From Streptomyces rubiginosohelvolus (lineage in GTDB: Bacteria; Actinomycetota; Actinomycetes; Streptomycetales; Streptomycetaceae), in contig NZ_BMTW01000002.1 of assembly GCF_014649875.1 (NCBI RefSeq), positions 248,001 through 312,000 on the forward strand: a stretch of DNA of 64,000 bases, given 5' to 3'. The position numbers and the translations under genes are program-made. Position 1 is the stretch's first letter; each line of letters begins with the position of its first letter. Under the pieces are notes generated by a model, which was given only the letters and a program-made list of their open reading frames with translations, did not search any database and was not told where the DNA came from. Below are positions 38,083-46,993 of this stretch, piece by piece.

Positions 38083-38709
38083 TCAGACGTCGGAGCGCAG
38101 ATAGCGATGGGCGAGGTCGGTGATGTCGGCGATGAGCTCGTCGGCCATCCGGTCGATGTCGTCGGCCTCGTGGTGCAGCAGGGCATGGGTGCCGCCGTAC
38201 CAGGCGCTGTAGATCAGCAGCGCCGCCATGGCGGGGTTCGGGGCGTCCGCCGGCGGATCGGGGCGCTCGGTGATGAGCCGCCGGAACGCCTCGACATGCG
38301 CGTTCTCGGGGCTGACCTGAATCTCCGTCGTGGCGTTGATCGGTGTGTGGCCGTACAGCACGTCGTGCAGTTCGGCATGCTCCACATAGGCGCGGACCGC
38401 GTCGCTGAGCCAGGCGTCCACGCGTCCGGTCCAGTCGTCGGCGGGCAGGTTCTGCACCGCCGCGTGCTGCCGCTCGACCAGCCGGTCGACGAACCGGGCC
38501 TGTACGGCGAGCATGATGTCGCGCTTGGAGCTGAAGTGCAGATAGAAGGTGCCGATCGCGACGCCGGCGCGCTCCGTGATCTCGTCGATCCGAGCAGCAT
38601 CGACTCCTCGCTCGGCGAAGACTCCCTCGGCCGCGTCCAGGAGGTCGGCACGCCGCTCCTCGGCGGGCTTGGTTCGCGGGCGGCCAGGGGTGATTCGGCG
38701 CACACTCAT
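38083..38709 (-). CDS. TetR-family transcriptional regulator
   Basis: 208 residues from the ATG at 38709 (MSVRRITPGRPRTKPAEERR). The HTH is at ~18-65 (RADLLDAAEGVFAERGVDAARIDEITERAGVAIGTFYLHFSSKRD). The C-terminal ligand domain is of the common TetR_C type (YSAWYGGTHALLHHEADDID). It is convergent with the ABC transporter relic and may be its former regulator; the effector is unknown. Confidence 0.9.
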   Translation of the reverse strand: MSVRRITPGRPRTKPAEERRADLLDAAEGVFAERGVDAARIDEITERAGVAIGTFYLHFSSKRDIMLAVQARFVDRLVERQHAAVQNLPADDWTGRVDAWLSDAVRAYVEHAELHDVLYGHTPINATTEIQVSPENAHVEAFRRLITERPDPPADAPNPAMAALLIYSAWYGGTHALLHHEADDIDRMADELIADITDLAHRYLRSDV

Positions 38710-39119
38710 GCCACGGAGTTTACGTGTGGGGCGGGGGCGCACCGGCGATGGGGTGGCCCTCCCGCACCGTCGGGCCCGCGCCGGATCGACGGCAGGTGTG
38801 CACGTCATCATGGGACACCTGACCGGCACCGAACCGGCCGCAGACCCTCAAAGCGCTTTGTTTTCTGCTCACTTGTGAGCGAAGAAGACTCACCGCTGTG
38901 CGATCGGTGTGCATCTTTTCGATGCTTTACCCATCCGAAAGCGCGCCTTACGGCATAGGATCATGCCGCGCGTGCCCCGGGGGCCCCTTCCGTACCACCA
39001 GCCTCACTCCCCCCAACGGCACGCCGTCGCCGACACCCCCACCGGACCCCCCACAACCCGTTAACAGGTATCCGCGTGTCACCGATACTCAAGCCCGGTT
39101 CCGGCCATGGAGCCGCGCA
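38710..39119. other. Divergent region between TetR gene and the sensor kinase
   Basis: About 410 bp with no supported gene. It contains two palindromes (38849-38860 and 38867-38880) and an AT-richer stretch at 38850-38960 that probably holds promoters for both directions. Confidence 0.5.
38849..38880. promoter_or_regulatory. Pair of adjacent palindromes
   Basis: CAAAGCGCTTTG (38849-38860, perfect, with the central CG typical of LacI-family operators) and GCTCAC-TT-GTGAGC (38867-38880). Both lie between the TetR gene and the kinase-led operon. The bound regulators are unknown. Confidence 0.4.
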
Positions 39120-41630
39120 GTGAAAATCAATCGTCGCCTCGTCCTCCTCGTCACCGCACCGCTCACCGTGGCCGTCGCCTTCTCCGTACTGGCCCTCGCC
39201 CCCGCGACCAATCAGGCGCTCCAGGCAGGACGGCTGACCTCGATGGTCGAAGTCGCCGACCGGGCCAGTGAGTTGACCTACCGGCTGCAGCGCGAGCGGG
39301 CTGCCGCCACCGCCCTGGTCTCCGAACAGGGAGACGCGGAGGAGTTCCGGTTACGGACGGAGGAGACCGACCGGAGCATCGCCGGATTCCGCGGCCGGGC
39401 CGAGGGGCTCTCCGCCGTACCGGGCAGCGCCAGGGGCGCTCTGGACCGTATCGAGCGTTTCGCGGAGGAGATGCCCGGGCTGCGCGCCCAGGTCCGCTCG
39501 GGAAGCAGCACCGTCTCCGCGCTCGCCTTCGGCTACCGGATCGTGATCGCCGACCTCAACAGCTACCGCGACGGCATCGCGCAGGCCGACGGCGTCGACG
39601 CCGACATCGCGGACCGGATCCGCGCCGCGGCCGCCCTGTCCGAGGCCGCCGAGCACACCGCCCAACAACAGGTCACGGTGGCGAGGGCGCAGGCCGCGGG
39701 CGGGTTCACGACCGCCTCCCAGCGAACCTTCGACGCCGGCCGGATGGGCTACACCGAGTCGATCGGCGCCATGTTCGACCTCGGCCCGGGCGCCTGGCGG
39801 ACCTGGCTGGAACGCACCCTCTCCGGAGCGCAGGCCCTGGAGGCCCGGCGTCTTGAGGACGAGATCGGGCGCACGGGCACCGGCAAGGACATCACGGTCA
39901 CCCCGAAGGAGTGGCAGAAGGCGGCCAACGACCGCCAGGAACTGCTGCGTTCGGTGGAGAAGCGGGTCGACGCGGCCGTGCGCGCCCAGGTCTCCGACGT
40001 CCGCACCACCCTCGTCTGGACGGCCGGGGCCGAGGTCGCCCTGGTGGTGCTGACCCTGGTCGGCGTCGTCGTGGTCGCGATCCGCCTGGGGCGCGTCATG
40101 ATCCGGCGGCTGCGCGATCTGCGCAACGCCGCGCACGAGGTCGCCCACTCCGGGCTGCCCACCGTGATGAGGGAACTGTCCCAGCCCGGCGCGCTGCGCG
40201 GCGCGACGCCCGAGGAAGTGGCCCGGCGCACCGGCGACCCGGTCAGGACCACGGGTCAGGACGAGATCGGCGAGGTCGGTGAGGCGTTCAACGCCGTCCA
40301 CCACGAAGCCGTCCGCCTCGCCGCACAACAGGCGCATGCACACGAGCAGTTGGCCGAGACACTGGTCGGTGTCGCGCGCCGGGGAGCCCGGCTCACCGCG
40401 GTCATGGTCTCCGAGCTGGACACCGTGCAGCGGGACGAGGCCGACCCCGTACGGATGAAGACCCTCTTCGCTCTCGACCACCTCGCGGTGCGCATGGAGC
40501 GGAACACCAACAACCTTCTGGTGCTGGGCGGTTACGGGAACGCCCGGGTCCGCTCGGCCGATGTGGGGTGCTCCACCGTCATCGTGGCCGCCGCCCAGCA
40601 GATCGAGCGGTTCGACCGCGTCTCGCTCGGCGTGATCGAGTCGGGCATCGGCATCACCGCCCGCGCCGTCCACGACGTGGCGCACATCCTGGCGGAGCTG
40701 CTCGACAACGCGACCCGGTACTCGCCCCCGGACAAGCAGGTCGGGGTCGCCGTCTGGCGGCTGTGGGACCGGGCGGTCGTGCAGATCGTCGACGAGGGGG
40801 TGGGCATGACGGCGGAGCGGCGCGCGGTCCACAACGCCGCGCTGCTCGAACCGCAGGCGGGCATCGGCGACGTACGGTCCATGGGCCTGCATGTGGTGGC
40901 GCGGCTCGCCGCGCGCCACGGCATCGTTGTCGAACTGCGCGACTCCTCGGGACCCGGCACCATCGCCGAGGTCACGCTGCCCGCGAAGGTGCTGGCCCTG
41001 GACTTCACGGAGGACCGGGGGCCGTCGCAGGGCACCCTCGGCAACGATGTCGGCTACGAGACGCCCCAGCCGATCACACCCCCGGGACCGCAGGGCCGCA
41101 GGCAGCCGGCCCGGGCGGGCGAACGGCCCGGCCACCACGGCACCCCGGTCGGCGCGGGGATCGGCGCGAGCGCCGGTACGGGCGTGGGCGCGGGGATCGG
41201 TACGGGTGTGGGTACGGGCGGCGGTGCCGCCGGGGCCGACGCACCGGCGGTCGGCGGCGACCGGGAAGCCCCGCCCGGCCACGAGCGGCCCCGCGACGGC
41301 GGGTCGCGCGACGGCGCGCGGGACCGGGGACACGGCACGACGCCCGCGTCGCGCCCCACGCGCGACGAGCCGGTGTCACGGGTAGCGGGTGTCAGTTCCT
41401 CGGGGCTGCCCCTGCGCCAGCGCCGAGCGCCCCAGCAGTGGCCCGCCGCAAACCGACGGGACGGCGCCGAACAGCGCCCCGGCGCCGGTTCCCCGCGGCC
41501 GTCGCCCCGCCGCCGGGACTCCCGTCAGGTCTCCGACGTCCTGGCGGCCTATGCCCAGGGGATCAACAGAAGCACGAACCACCGGGGGCGTTCCGCCCCG
41601 GACGACCACACCGAACGGACCGAGAAATGA
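39120..41630 (+). CDS. Nitrate/nitrite-sensing-domain histidine kinase, CvnA-like
   Basis: 836 residues from a GTG at 39120 (GGAG 7 nt upstream). Helix ~8-30 is followed by an extracellular all-helical NIT-type sensor (~35-300, with LTYRLQRERAAATALV) and a second helix (~300-322). Next come a HAMP-like segment and a cytoplasmic ATPase domain (~520-635: ELLDNATRYSPPDKQ, DEGVGM, MGLHVVARLAARHG). The ~200-residue tail is Gly/Pro/Arg-rich. No standard phospho-acceptor H-box is evident. This is the layout of CvnA proteins of Streptomyces conservons. It overlaps the roadblock gene by ATGA. Confidence 0.88.
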   Translation: MKINRRLVLLVTAPLTVAVAFSVLALAPATNQALQAGRLTSMVEVADRASELTYRLQRERAAATALVSEQGDAEEFRLRTEETDRSIAGFRGRAEGLSAVPGSARGALDRIERFAEEMPGLRAQVRSGSSTVSALAFGYRIVIADLNSYRDGIAQADGVDADIADRIRAAAALSEAAEHTAQQQVTVARAQAAGGFTTASQRTFDAGRMGYTESIGAMFDLGPGAWRTWLERTLSGAQALEARRLEDEIGRTGTGKDITVTPKEWQKAANDRQELLRSVEKRVDAAVRAQVSDVRTTLVWTAGAEVALVVLTLVGVVVVAIRLGRVMIRRLRDLRNAAHEVAHSGLPTVMRELSQPGALRGATPEEVARRTGDPVRTTGQDEIGEVGEAFNAVHHEAVRLAAQQAHAHEQLAETLVGVARRGARLTAVMVSELDTVQRDEADPVRMKTLFALDHLAVRMERNTNNLLVLGGYGNARVRSADVGCSTVIVAAAQQIERFDRVSLGVIESGIGITARAVHDVAHILAELLDNATRYSPPDKQVGVAVWRLWDRAVVQIVDEGVGMTAERRAVHNAALLEPQAGIGDVRSMGLHVVARLAARHGIVVELRDSSGPGTIAEVTLPAKVLALDFTEDRGPSQGTLGNDVGYETPQPITPPGPQGRRQPARAGERPGHHGTPVGAGIGASAGTGVGAGIGTGVGTGGGAAGADAPAVGGDREAPPGHERPRDGGSRDGARDRGHGTTPASRPTRDEPVSRVAGVSSSGLPLRQRRAPQQWPAANRRDGAEQRPGAGSPRPSPRRRDSRQVSDVLAAYAQGINRSTNHRGRSAPDDHTERTEK

Positions 41631-42031
41631 CCACCTCCTCCGACCTGAGCTGGATCCTGAGCGATTTCGCCGGGCGCCTCCCGGAAGTCACCCAGGCGAT
41701 AGCCGTGTCCGTGGACGGACTCGCGCTGGCGTACACCGGCGTGGAACGCGACGACGCGGAGCGGCTGGCCGCCATCGCGTCCGGCGTCGTCAACCTGCTT
41801 TCCGCGGCGGCCCAGTTGACCGCCACCGACCCGGTGGAGCACAGCCTCACCGCGATGGAGGGCGGCTACATGTTCTCGATGGCGGTCTCCAGCGGCGCCT
41901 CGCTGCTCGTCACCACCACCAGGGACGCGGACATCGGCGAGGTCAGCTACATGATGTCCGAACTGATCAACCAGGTCGGCGATTCGCTGTCGCCCGAGGT
42001 GCGCGACCCGAGCCTTCCGCCCGCGCGCTGA
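41627..42031 (+). CDS. Roadblock/LC7 domain protein, CvnB-like
   Basis: 134-residue roadblock/LC7 protein (LSWILSDFAGRLPEVTQAIA, LAYTGVERDDAERLAAIASG, MEGGYMFSMAVSSGASLLV). In conservons CvnB works with a sensor kinase (CvnA), CvnC and a small GTPase (CvnD). Here neither CvnC nor CvnD follows; an ABC importer does, 65 bp later. The ATG overlaps the kinase stop, so the two are made together. Confidence 0.92.
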   Translation: MTTSSDLSWILSDFAGRLPEVTQAIAVSVDGLALAYTGVERDDAERLAAIASGVVNLLSAAAQLTATDPVEHSLTAMEGGYMFSMAVSSGASLLVTTTRDADIGEVSYMMSELINQVGDSLSPEVRDPSLPPAR

Positions 42032-42096
42032 ACGCCCTCTCCCGACCGCCCCCTCCCTCACCGCCCCTTCGCCCCCTCCCCCCAGTGAGAGTCCTC

Positions 42097-43308
42097 ATGC
42101 TTCCCTTCGCCCCCTCCACCCCCCGCCGCAGAGTCCGCCTCCGCCCGGCCGGTGCCGCCGCCCTCGCCCTCGGTCTTGCCGCCGTCACCGGTTGCAGCGG
42201 CGGCGGCAGCGGCTCCGCCGACGACACCGTGAAGATCGGCCTGGTGGCCTCCCTGTCGGGCACCTACGAACCGGTCGGCACGGAGCTGCGGGACGGCTTC
42301 AAGCTGTATCTCGACACCCACGGCAACAAGCTGGGCGGCCGCAAGGTCGAGCTGATCGTGGCGGACGAGGGCGACGGCCCGCCGACCGCCGTGCCCGCGG
42401 CCACCAAGCTGGTCAAGAAGGACAAGGTCGACGTATTGACGGGCCTTGTCGGCGGTGGCTCGGTGAACGGCGTGCTGCCGCTGATCCAACAGGCCAAGAT
42501 CCCCTTCCTGGGGTCGAACGCCCGCCCGCCGGTCAAGGACATCGAGTACGTGTGGACCACGAGCTTCCTGTCCGACGAACCGGGCAAGGCCATCGCCCCG
42601 TACATCAAGGAGAAGGTCGACGGCCCGGTCTACGCGATCGGCCCCGACTACCAGGGCGGTCACGACGAACTCCGCGGCTTCACCGAGGAGTTCAAGCGGG
42701 TGAAGGGCAAGCTCGCCAATCCGGACGGCGAGACCACCTGGACGCCGTTCCCGAAGACGACCAACTTCATGCCGTACTTCGCGGAGATAGCCAAGACGGA
42801 CGCCAAGGCGGTGTACTGCTTCTACGCCGGCAAGGCCGCGATCGACTTCGCCAAGCAGTACGCCCAGTCGGACATCGCCGACCTGCCGCTGTACACGGCC
42901 TTCGTCACCGAGGGCAGCGTGCTCCAGGCGCAGGGCCCCGCCGCGAAGGACATCTACTCCGTCCTGAACTACGCGGCCGACCTGGACAACGAGGCCAACC
43001 GGACGTTCGCCGCCGACTGGACGGCCGAGCACGACACGCAGCCCACCACCTACGCGATGGCGTCGTACGACGCGGCGGCCGTGCTGGACAAGGCGATCGC
43101 CGACGCGGCGAAGGACGGCGACGTCACCCCGCAGACCATCAACAAGGCCATCGCGGGACTCGGCCAGATCGACAGCCCGCGCGGCGCCTGGGAGTTCGGC
43201 GACAAGGCCCACTCGCCGGTGCAGACCTGGTACCTGCGCCAAGTGCGGCCGGACGGATCCAAGTTGGCGAACGTCATGGTCCAGGACCTGGCGACGCTCG
43301 GCAGCTGA
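42097..43308 (+). CDS. Branched-chain amino-acid-type ABC substrate-binding lipoprotein
   Basis: 403-residue periplasmic-binding-protein fold type I receptor (LivK/UrtA type). The signal peptide ends in a lipobox (LAAVTGC). Then VKIGLVASLSGTYEPVGTELRDGFKLYLD, ELIVADEGDGPPTAVPAATKLV and VLTGLVGGGSVNGVLPL form the usual first half. The ATG at 42097 has GAGAG 5 nt upstream; a GTG four codons earlier is possible. Ligands in this family are amino acids, amides or urea; the exact one is unknown. It leads the transporter part of the operon. Confidence 0.9.
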   Translation: MLPFAPSTPRRRVRLRPAGAAALALGLAAVTGCSGGGSGSADDTVKIGLVASLSGTYEPVGTELRDGFKLYLDTHGNKLGGRKVELIVADEGDGPPTAVPAATKLVKKDKVDVLTGLVGGGSVNGVLPLIQQAKIPFLGSNARPPVKDIEYVWTTSFLSDEPGKAIAPYIKEKVDGPVYAIGPDYQGGHDELRGFTEEFKRVKGKLANPDGETTWTPFPKTTNFMPYFAEIAKTDAKAVYCFYAGKAAIDFAKQYAQSDIADLPLYTAFVTEGSVLQAQGPAAKDIYSVLNYAADLDNEANRTFAADWTAEHDTQPTTYAMASYDAAAVLDKAIADAAKDGDVTPQTINKAIAGLGQIDSPRGAWEFGDKAHSPVQTWYLRQVRPDGSKLANVMVQDLATLGS

Positions 43309-43309
43309 C

Positions 43310-45394
43310 ATGGAGCTCCTGGATGCCCACCTCGTACCGGCGGTGGACGGCGTGGCCTTCGGGCTGCTGCTGTTCGTGGTCGCCGCCGGTCTGAGTCTCG
43401 CCTTCGGCACGGCGGGTGTGCTGAATCTGTCGCACGGCACGCTGTACGCGATCGGCGCGTACACGGGGGCCGAGCTGAGCGACGGGACGTGGGGCGGACT
43501 CGCCCTCGGCCTGGCCGCCGGGACGGCGGCGGCGTGCGTGGCGGGGGCGGGGCTGTCCGCGGCGACGGCTCCGCTCGCCCGGCGTGGGCATCTCGCGCAG
43601 GCGCTGCTGACGTTCGGTCTTGCCCTGATCGGCGGTGATCTGCTCATCCAGTTCTTCGGTGCGGACGAACTCCCCGTCCGCGTACCGGAAGTGCTCGACT
43701 CCTCCGTGACGCTGCTGGGGCACCGCTATCCGGCGTACCGGCTCTGCTTCATCGTGATGGCCGTGCTGCTCGCGGCGTTCGGGACGTGGGTGCTGACCCG
43801 GACCCGGATGGGTGCGGCGGTACGGGCCGCCGCCGACGATCCGCAGATGCTCGCGGCCACCGGCCACAGCCCCCGGGCCGTGCACACCGGCGTCCTCGCG
43901 GCGGCGGGTGCGCTGGCCGGGGCGGCGGGTGTGCTCGGGGCGCCGATCATCGGTCCCGGGCCCGGTACGTCCGAGAACGTGCTGATGCTCTCCCTCGTGG
44001 TGGTCGTGCTCGGCGGGCTGCGCTCGCTGTGGGCGACGTTCGCGGCGGCGGTCGCCGTGGGCGAGGTGCAGACGCTGGGCGTCTCGGTGGCGCCGGAGTT
44101 GGCACCGTATCTGCTGTTCGCGGCGATGGCGGCGGTGCTGGTGCTGCGCTCCCGCTTCGCGGAGCCGGCGGGGGCGGGGCACGGCTCCGCGGCATCCGGG
44201 CCGGACCCGGTCGCCCGGCTCCGGGGCCGGCTGGCGGGCCTGAAGCGCTCCTCGGTGTGGCGGGACCGGCTCCCCAGGCGGAACCGCGCCCCGGCGTGGC
44301 TCGCCCGGCTGCCCGGCAGGGCCGCGTGGTGGCGGGCGGCCCCGCTGCTCGTCCTGCTCGGGGTGCTGATCGCCCTGCCCGCCCTGCTCGACGCGTACAG
44401 CATCTCGCTGGCCGGTTCCGCCCTGGCACTGGGGCTGCTCGCGGTCAGCGTCACCGTCCTCACCGGGTACGCCGGACTGCCCACCCTCGGGCAGACCGCG
44501 CCGTTCGCCGTGGGCGCGTACGCCACCGCGAACCTCGCGGACGCCGGGTGGACCATGGGCCCCGTCCAGATCGTCCTGTCCGCGCTCGCCGCAGCCGTCT
44601 TCGCGGCGGTGGTGGGGCCCGCGGTGATCCGGGCCCGCGGCACGACCGTACTGATGATCACGCTGGCGATCGGCGAGCTGACCGGCGCGGTCGTCAACCA
44701 GCTCAAGTCCGTCACCGGCGGCGCCGACGGCCTCGTCGGATTCCCGGCCACCCAGGCGCTGTGGGGCGGGGAGGGGATGCTGGAGGAGAGCGAGCTGTAC
44801 AACTACGTGCTCGTCGTGGCCGTCGTCGCCGTCGCTCTCACCCTGCTCGTCCTGCGCTCCCCGGCGGGAAAGCTGCTGACCGGCACCCGGGGCGCCGAGG
44901 CCCGGATGCGCGCCTCCGGGCACCCGGTGGGGCGGTACCTGCTGGTGGCCCACATCTGCGCGGGCGCGCTGGCCGGTGTGGGCGGTTCGCTGATGGTGAC
45001 GGTCCAGCAGTACCTCTCCCCCGCCGACGTCGGGTTCGAGATCGCCGCGTTCGCCCTGCTGGCGGTGGTCATCGGCGGGACGACGTCGGTGATCGGCGCG
45101 CTGCTGGGCGCCGGGCTCATCGTCGCCACCCGGGACTGGGTCGCCGGTTCCTGGCCGGGCCACGGGCCGCTGCTGCTGGGCGTGCTGTTCGTCGCGACGG
45201 TGTACGTGCTGCCGCGCGGGCTCGCGGGTCTGCGGGGCGGTGGATCCGGGGGCGGCGGGCAGGGCGGACCGCCCTCCGATCCGACAGGCTCTCCCGGAGC
45301 ACCGGGGGCGCCCGGGACCTCCGACACTCCCCGGGCCGAGGACCAGCCCCCGTCCGCGCCCGCCCCGACCCCCGCCGGGAAGGCCTCCCCATGA
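43310..45394 (+). CDS. Fused LivH-LivM permease
   Basis: 694-residue inner-membrane protein combining both permeases of a branched-chain amino-acid-type importer. The LivH part (~1-285) has AFGTAGVLNLSHGTLYAIGAYTG and GRT-type loop RMGAAVRAAADDPQMLAATG. A ~60-residue basic linker (RLRGRLAGLKRSSVWRDRLPR) follows, then the LivM part (~345-670) with GYAGLPTLGQTAPFAVGAYA and LRSPAGKLLTGTRGAEARMRASG. The C-terminus is Gly/Pro-rich. The start follows the binding-protein stop by one base, and its stop overlaps the next gene by ATGA. Confidence 0.92.
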   Translation: MELLDAHLVPAVDGVAFGLLLFVVAAGLSLAFGTAGVLNLSHGTLYAIGAYTGAELSDGTWGGLALGLAAGTAAACVAGAGLSAATAPLARRGHLAQALLTFGLALIGGDLLIQFFGADELPVRVPEVLDSSVTLLGHRYPAYRLCFIVMAVLLAAFGTWVLTRTRMGAAVRAAADDPQMLAATGHSPRAVHTGVLAAAGALAGAAGVLGAPIIGPGPGTSENVLMLSLVVVVLGGLRSLWATFAAAVAVGEVQTLGVSVAPELAPYLLFAAMAAVLVLRSRFAEPAGAGHGSAASGPDPVARLRGRLAGLKRSSVWRDRLPRRNRAPAWLARLPGRAAWWRAAPLLVLLGVLIALPALLDAYSISLAGSALALGLLAVSVTVLTGYAGLPTLGQTAPFAVGAYATANLADAGWTMGPVQIVLSALAAAVFAAVVGPAVIRARGTTVLMITLAIGELTGAVVNQLKSVTGGADGLVGFPATQALWGGEGMLEESELYNYVLVVAVVAVALTLLVLRSPAGKLLTGTRGAEARMRASGHPVGRYLLVAHICAGALAGVGGSLMVTVQQYLSPADVGFEIAAFALLAVVIGGTTSVIGALLGAGLIVATRDWVAGSWPGHGPLLLGVLFVATVYVLPRGLAGLRGGGSGGGGQGGPPSDPTGSPGAPGAPGTSDTPRAEDQPPSAPAPTPAGKASP

Positions 45395-46239
45395 CACCGA
45401 CACCCGCCCCGACCACCACGCCCCCTCCCGTCCTCGCCCTCGACCGGCTCACCCGCAGGTACGGCACGCTCACCGCCGTCGACGACGTGAGCCTGCGGCT
45501 GCCGGCGGGGGCCCGGCACGCCGTCATCGGCCCCAACGGGGCGGGCAAGACCACCCTGCTCAACCTCATCGCGGGCACCGACCGGCCCGACCACGGCACG
45601 ATCGCACTCGACGGCGCCGACATCACCCGCAAGCCCACGGCGAAGCGGAGCCGTCTCGGTATCGCCCGCAGCTTCCAACAGCCTTCGGTCATCGCGGAGT
45701 TGTCGGTGCTGGACAATGTGGTGCTGGCGGGCTGGCCGCACCATCCCCAGCGTCGCGGAGCATGGCGCAGGCCGTCCCGCCACCGGCTGCTCAAGGAGTC
45801 CGCGGGCCGCCATCTGGAGACGGTCGGCCTCGCGGACCTCGCCCAGCGGCCCGCCGCCACGCTCTCGCACGGGCAGCGCCGCATGCTCGACCTCGCCGCC
45901 GCGCTGGCGGGCGATCCCCGGCTGCTGCTCCTGGACGAGCCGGCGGCCGGGCTGACCGACGGCGACATCGGCCGGCTGCTCGGCATCATCGGCGCGCTGC
46001 CGTCGAGCGTCGCGGTCGTCCTGGTCGAGCACCATGTCGAAGTCGTCGCCGAACTCGCCACTTCTGTAACGGTGTTGGCGGCGGGGAAGGTGCTGGTCGA
46101 CGGACCGACCCAGGAGGTGCTGGCGCACCCGGAGGTCCGCGAGGCGTACCACGGCACCGCCCCGTCGACGGGCCCGGACGACGCGCGGGCCGAGGCGGTC
46201 CCGACCGCCTGCCCGTTTCCCACCGACGCGAGAGGATGA
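45391..46239 (+). CDS. LivG-type ABC transporter ATPase
   Basis: 282 residues: Walker A GPNGAGKTT, Q-loop RSFQQPSVIAELSVLDNV, signature LSHGQRRMLDLAAALAG, Walker B LLLLDEPAAGL, switch VLVEHHVEVV. It energises the fused LivHM permease together with the next gene. The typical LivG insertion after the Q-loop is present but short. The ATGA overlap with the permease gene implies coupled translation. Confidence 0.92.
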   Translation: MTPTPAPTTTPPPVLALDRLTRRYGTLTAVDDVSLRLPAGARHAVIGPNGAGKTTLLNLIAGTDRPDHGTIALDGADITRKPTAKRSRLGIARSFQQPSVIAELSVLDNVVLAGWPHHPQRRGAWRRPSRHRLLKESAGRHLETVGLADLAQRPAATLSHGQRRMLDLAAALAGDPRLLLLDEPAAGLTDGDIGRLLGIIGALPSSVAVVLVEHHVEVVAELATSVTVLAAGKVLVDGPTQEVLAHPEVREAYHGTAPSTGPDDARAEAVPTACPFPTDARG

Positions 46240-46249
46240 CCGACGCCCG

Positions 46250-46978
46250 ATGCTCGAACTCACCGGCCTGACCGCGGGCTACCACGGCGGCACCGTCCTG
46301 CACGGCCTCGACCTGTCGGTGCCCGCCGGCACGGTCCATGCCGTGGTCGGCCACAACGGCGCGGGCAAGACGACGCTCGTCCACACCGTCGCCGGGCTGA
46401 TGCGGCCGAGCGCCGGAACCGTACGCCTGGACGGCCGTGACGTGACCGGGCAGCCGGCCCACCGGACGGCCCGGGCGGGCATCGGTCTCGTACCGCAGGG
46501 CCGCCGGGTGTTCGCCGGGCTCACGGTCGACGAGCACCTGCGGCTGTCCTACCGTCCGCCGCGCCGGGGCGACACGACCCGCCCCAGCGTGTGGACCCCC
46601 GCGCGGGTCCTGGAGCTGTTGCCCCGGCTGGGCGAGCGCCGGGGCAACCGGGGTGCGGACCTGTCCGGCGGCGAACAGCAGATGCTGGCGCTGGCCCGCG
46701 CCCTGCTCGGCTCGCCACGGGTGCTGCTGCTCGACGAGCCGACGGAGGGGCTCGCCCCCGTACTGGTACGCCAGATCGACGCGTTGGTGACCACGCTGGC
46801 GGCCGAGGGCATCGCCGTCCTGCTGGTGTCCCCCAGCCCCGCCCAGGCCGTCGCGTGCGCCCGTACGCTCACGGTCCTCACCTCGGGGCGGATGACGCTG
46901 CGTCTGGCCGGGGATGACGCCCGCGCCGACGCGACGGAGCTGCACGCGGCGCTGGAACTGACGGCTACGGGAGCCTGA
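46250..46978 (+). CDS. LivF-type ABC transporter ATPase
   Basis: 242 residues, last gene of the importer operon, 10 bp after LivG. Walker A GHNGAGKTT, LivF-type LVPQGRRVFAGLTVDEHL, signature LSGGEQQMLALARALLG, Walker B VLLLDEPTEGLAP. The switch region, normally LLVEQN, reads LLVSPSPAQAVACA, so the usual Glu-Gln is missing. This may alter hydrolysis or make LivG the main active site. It is convergent with the monooxygenase gene, with only 15 bp between them. Confidence 0.9.
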   Translation: MLELTGLTAGYHGGTVLHGLDLSVPAGTVHAVVGHNGAGKTTLVHTVAGLMRPSAGTVRLDGRDVTGQPAHRTARAGIGLVPQGRRVFAGLTVDEHLRLSYRPPRRGDTTRPSVWTPARVLELLPRLGERRGNRGADLSGGEQQMLALARALLGSPRVLLLDEPTEGLAPVLVRQIDALVTTLAAEGIAVLLVSPSPAQAVACARTLTVLTSGRMTLRLAGDDARADATELHAALELTATGA

Positions 46979-46993
46979 GAGGCCCCTCCGGCC

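Noticed and set aside
39120-42031. A complete four-gene conservon.
   Set aside because: Only CvnA- and CvnB-like genes are present; the following genes are an ABC importer, with no CvnC, small GTPase or P450.
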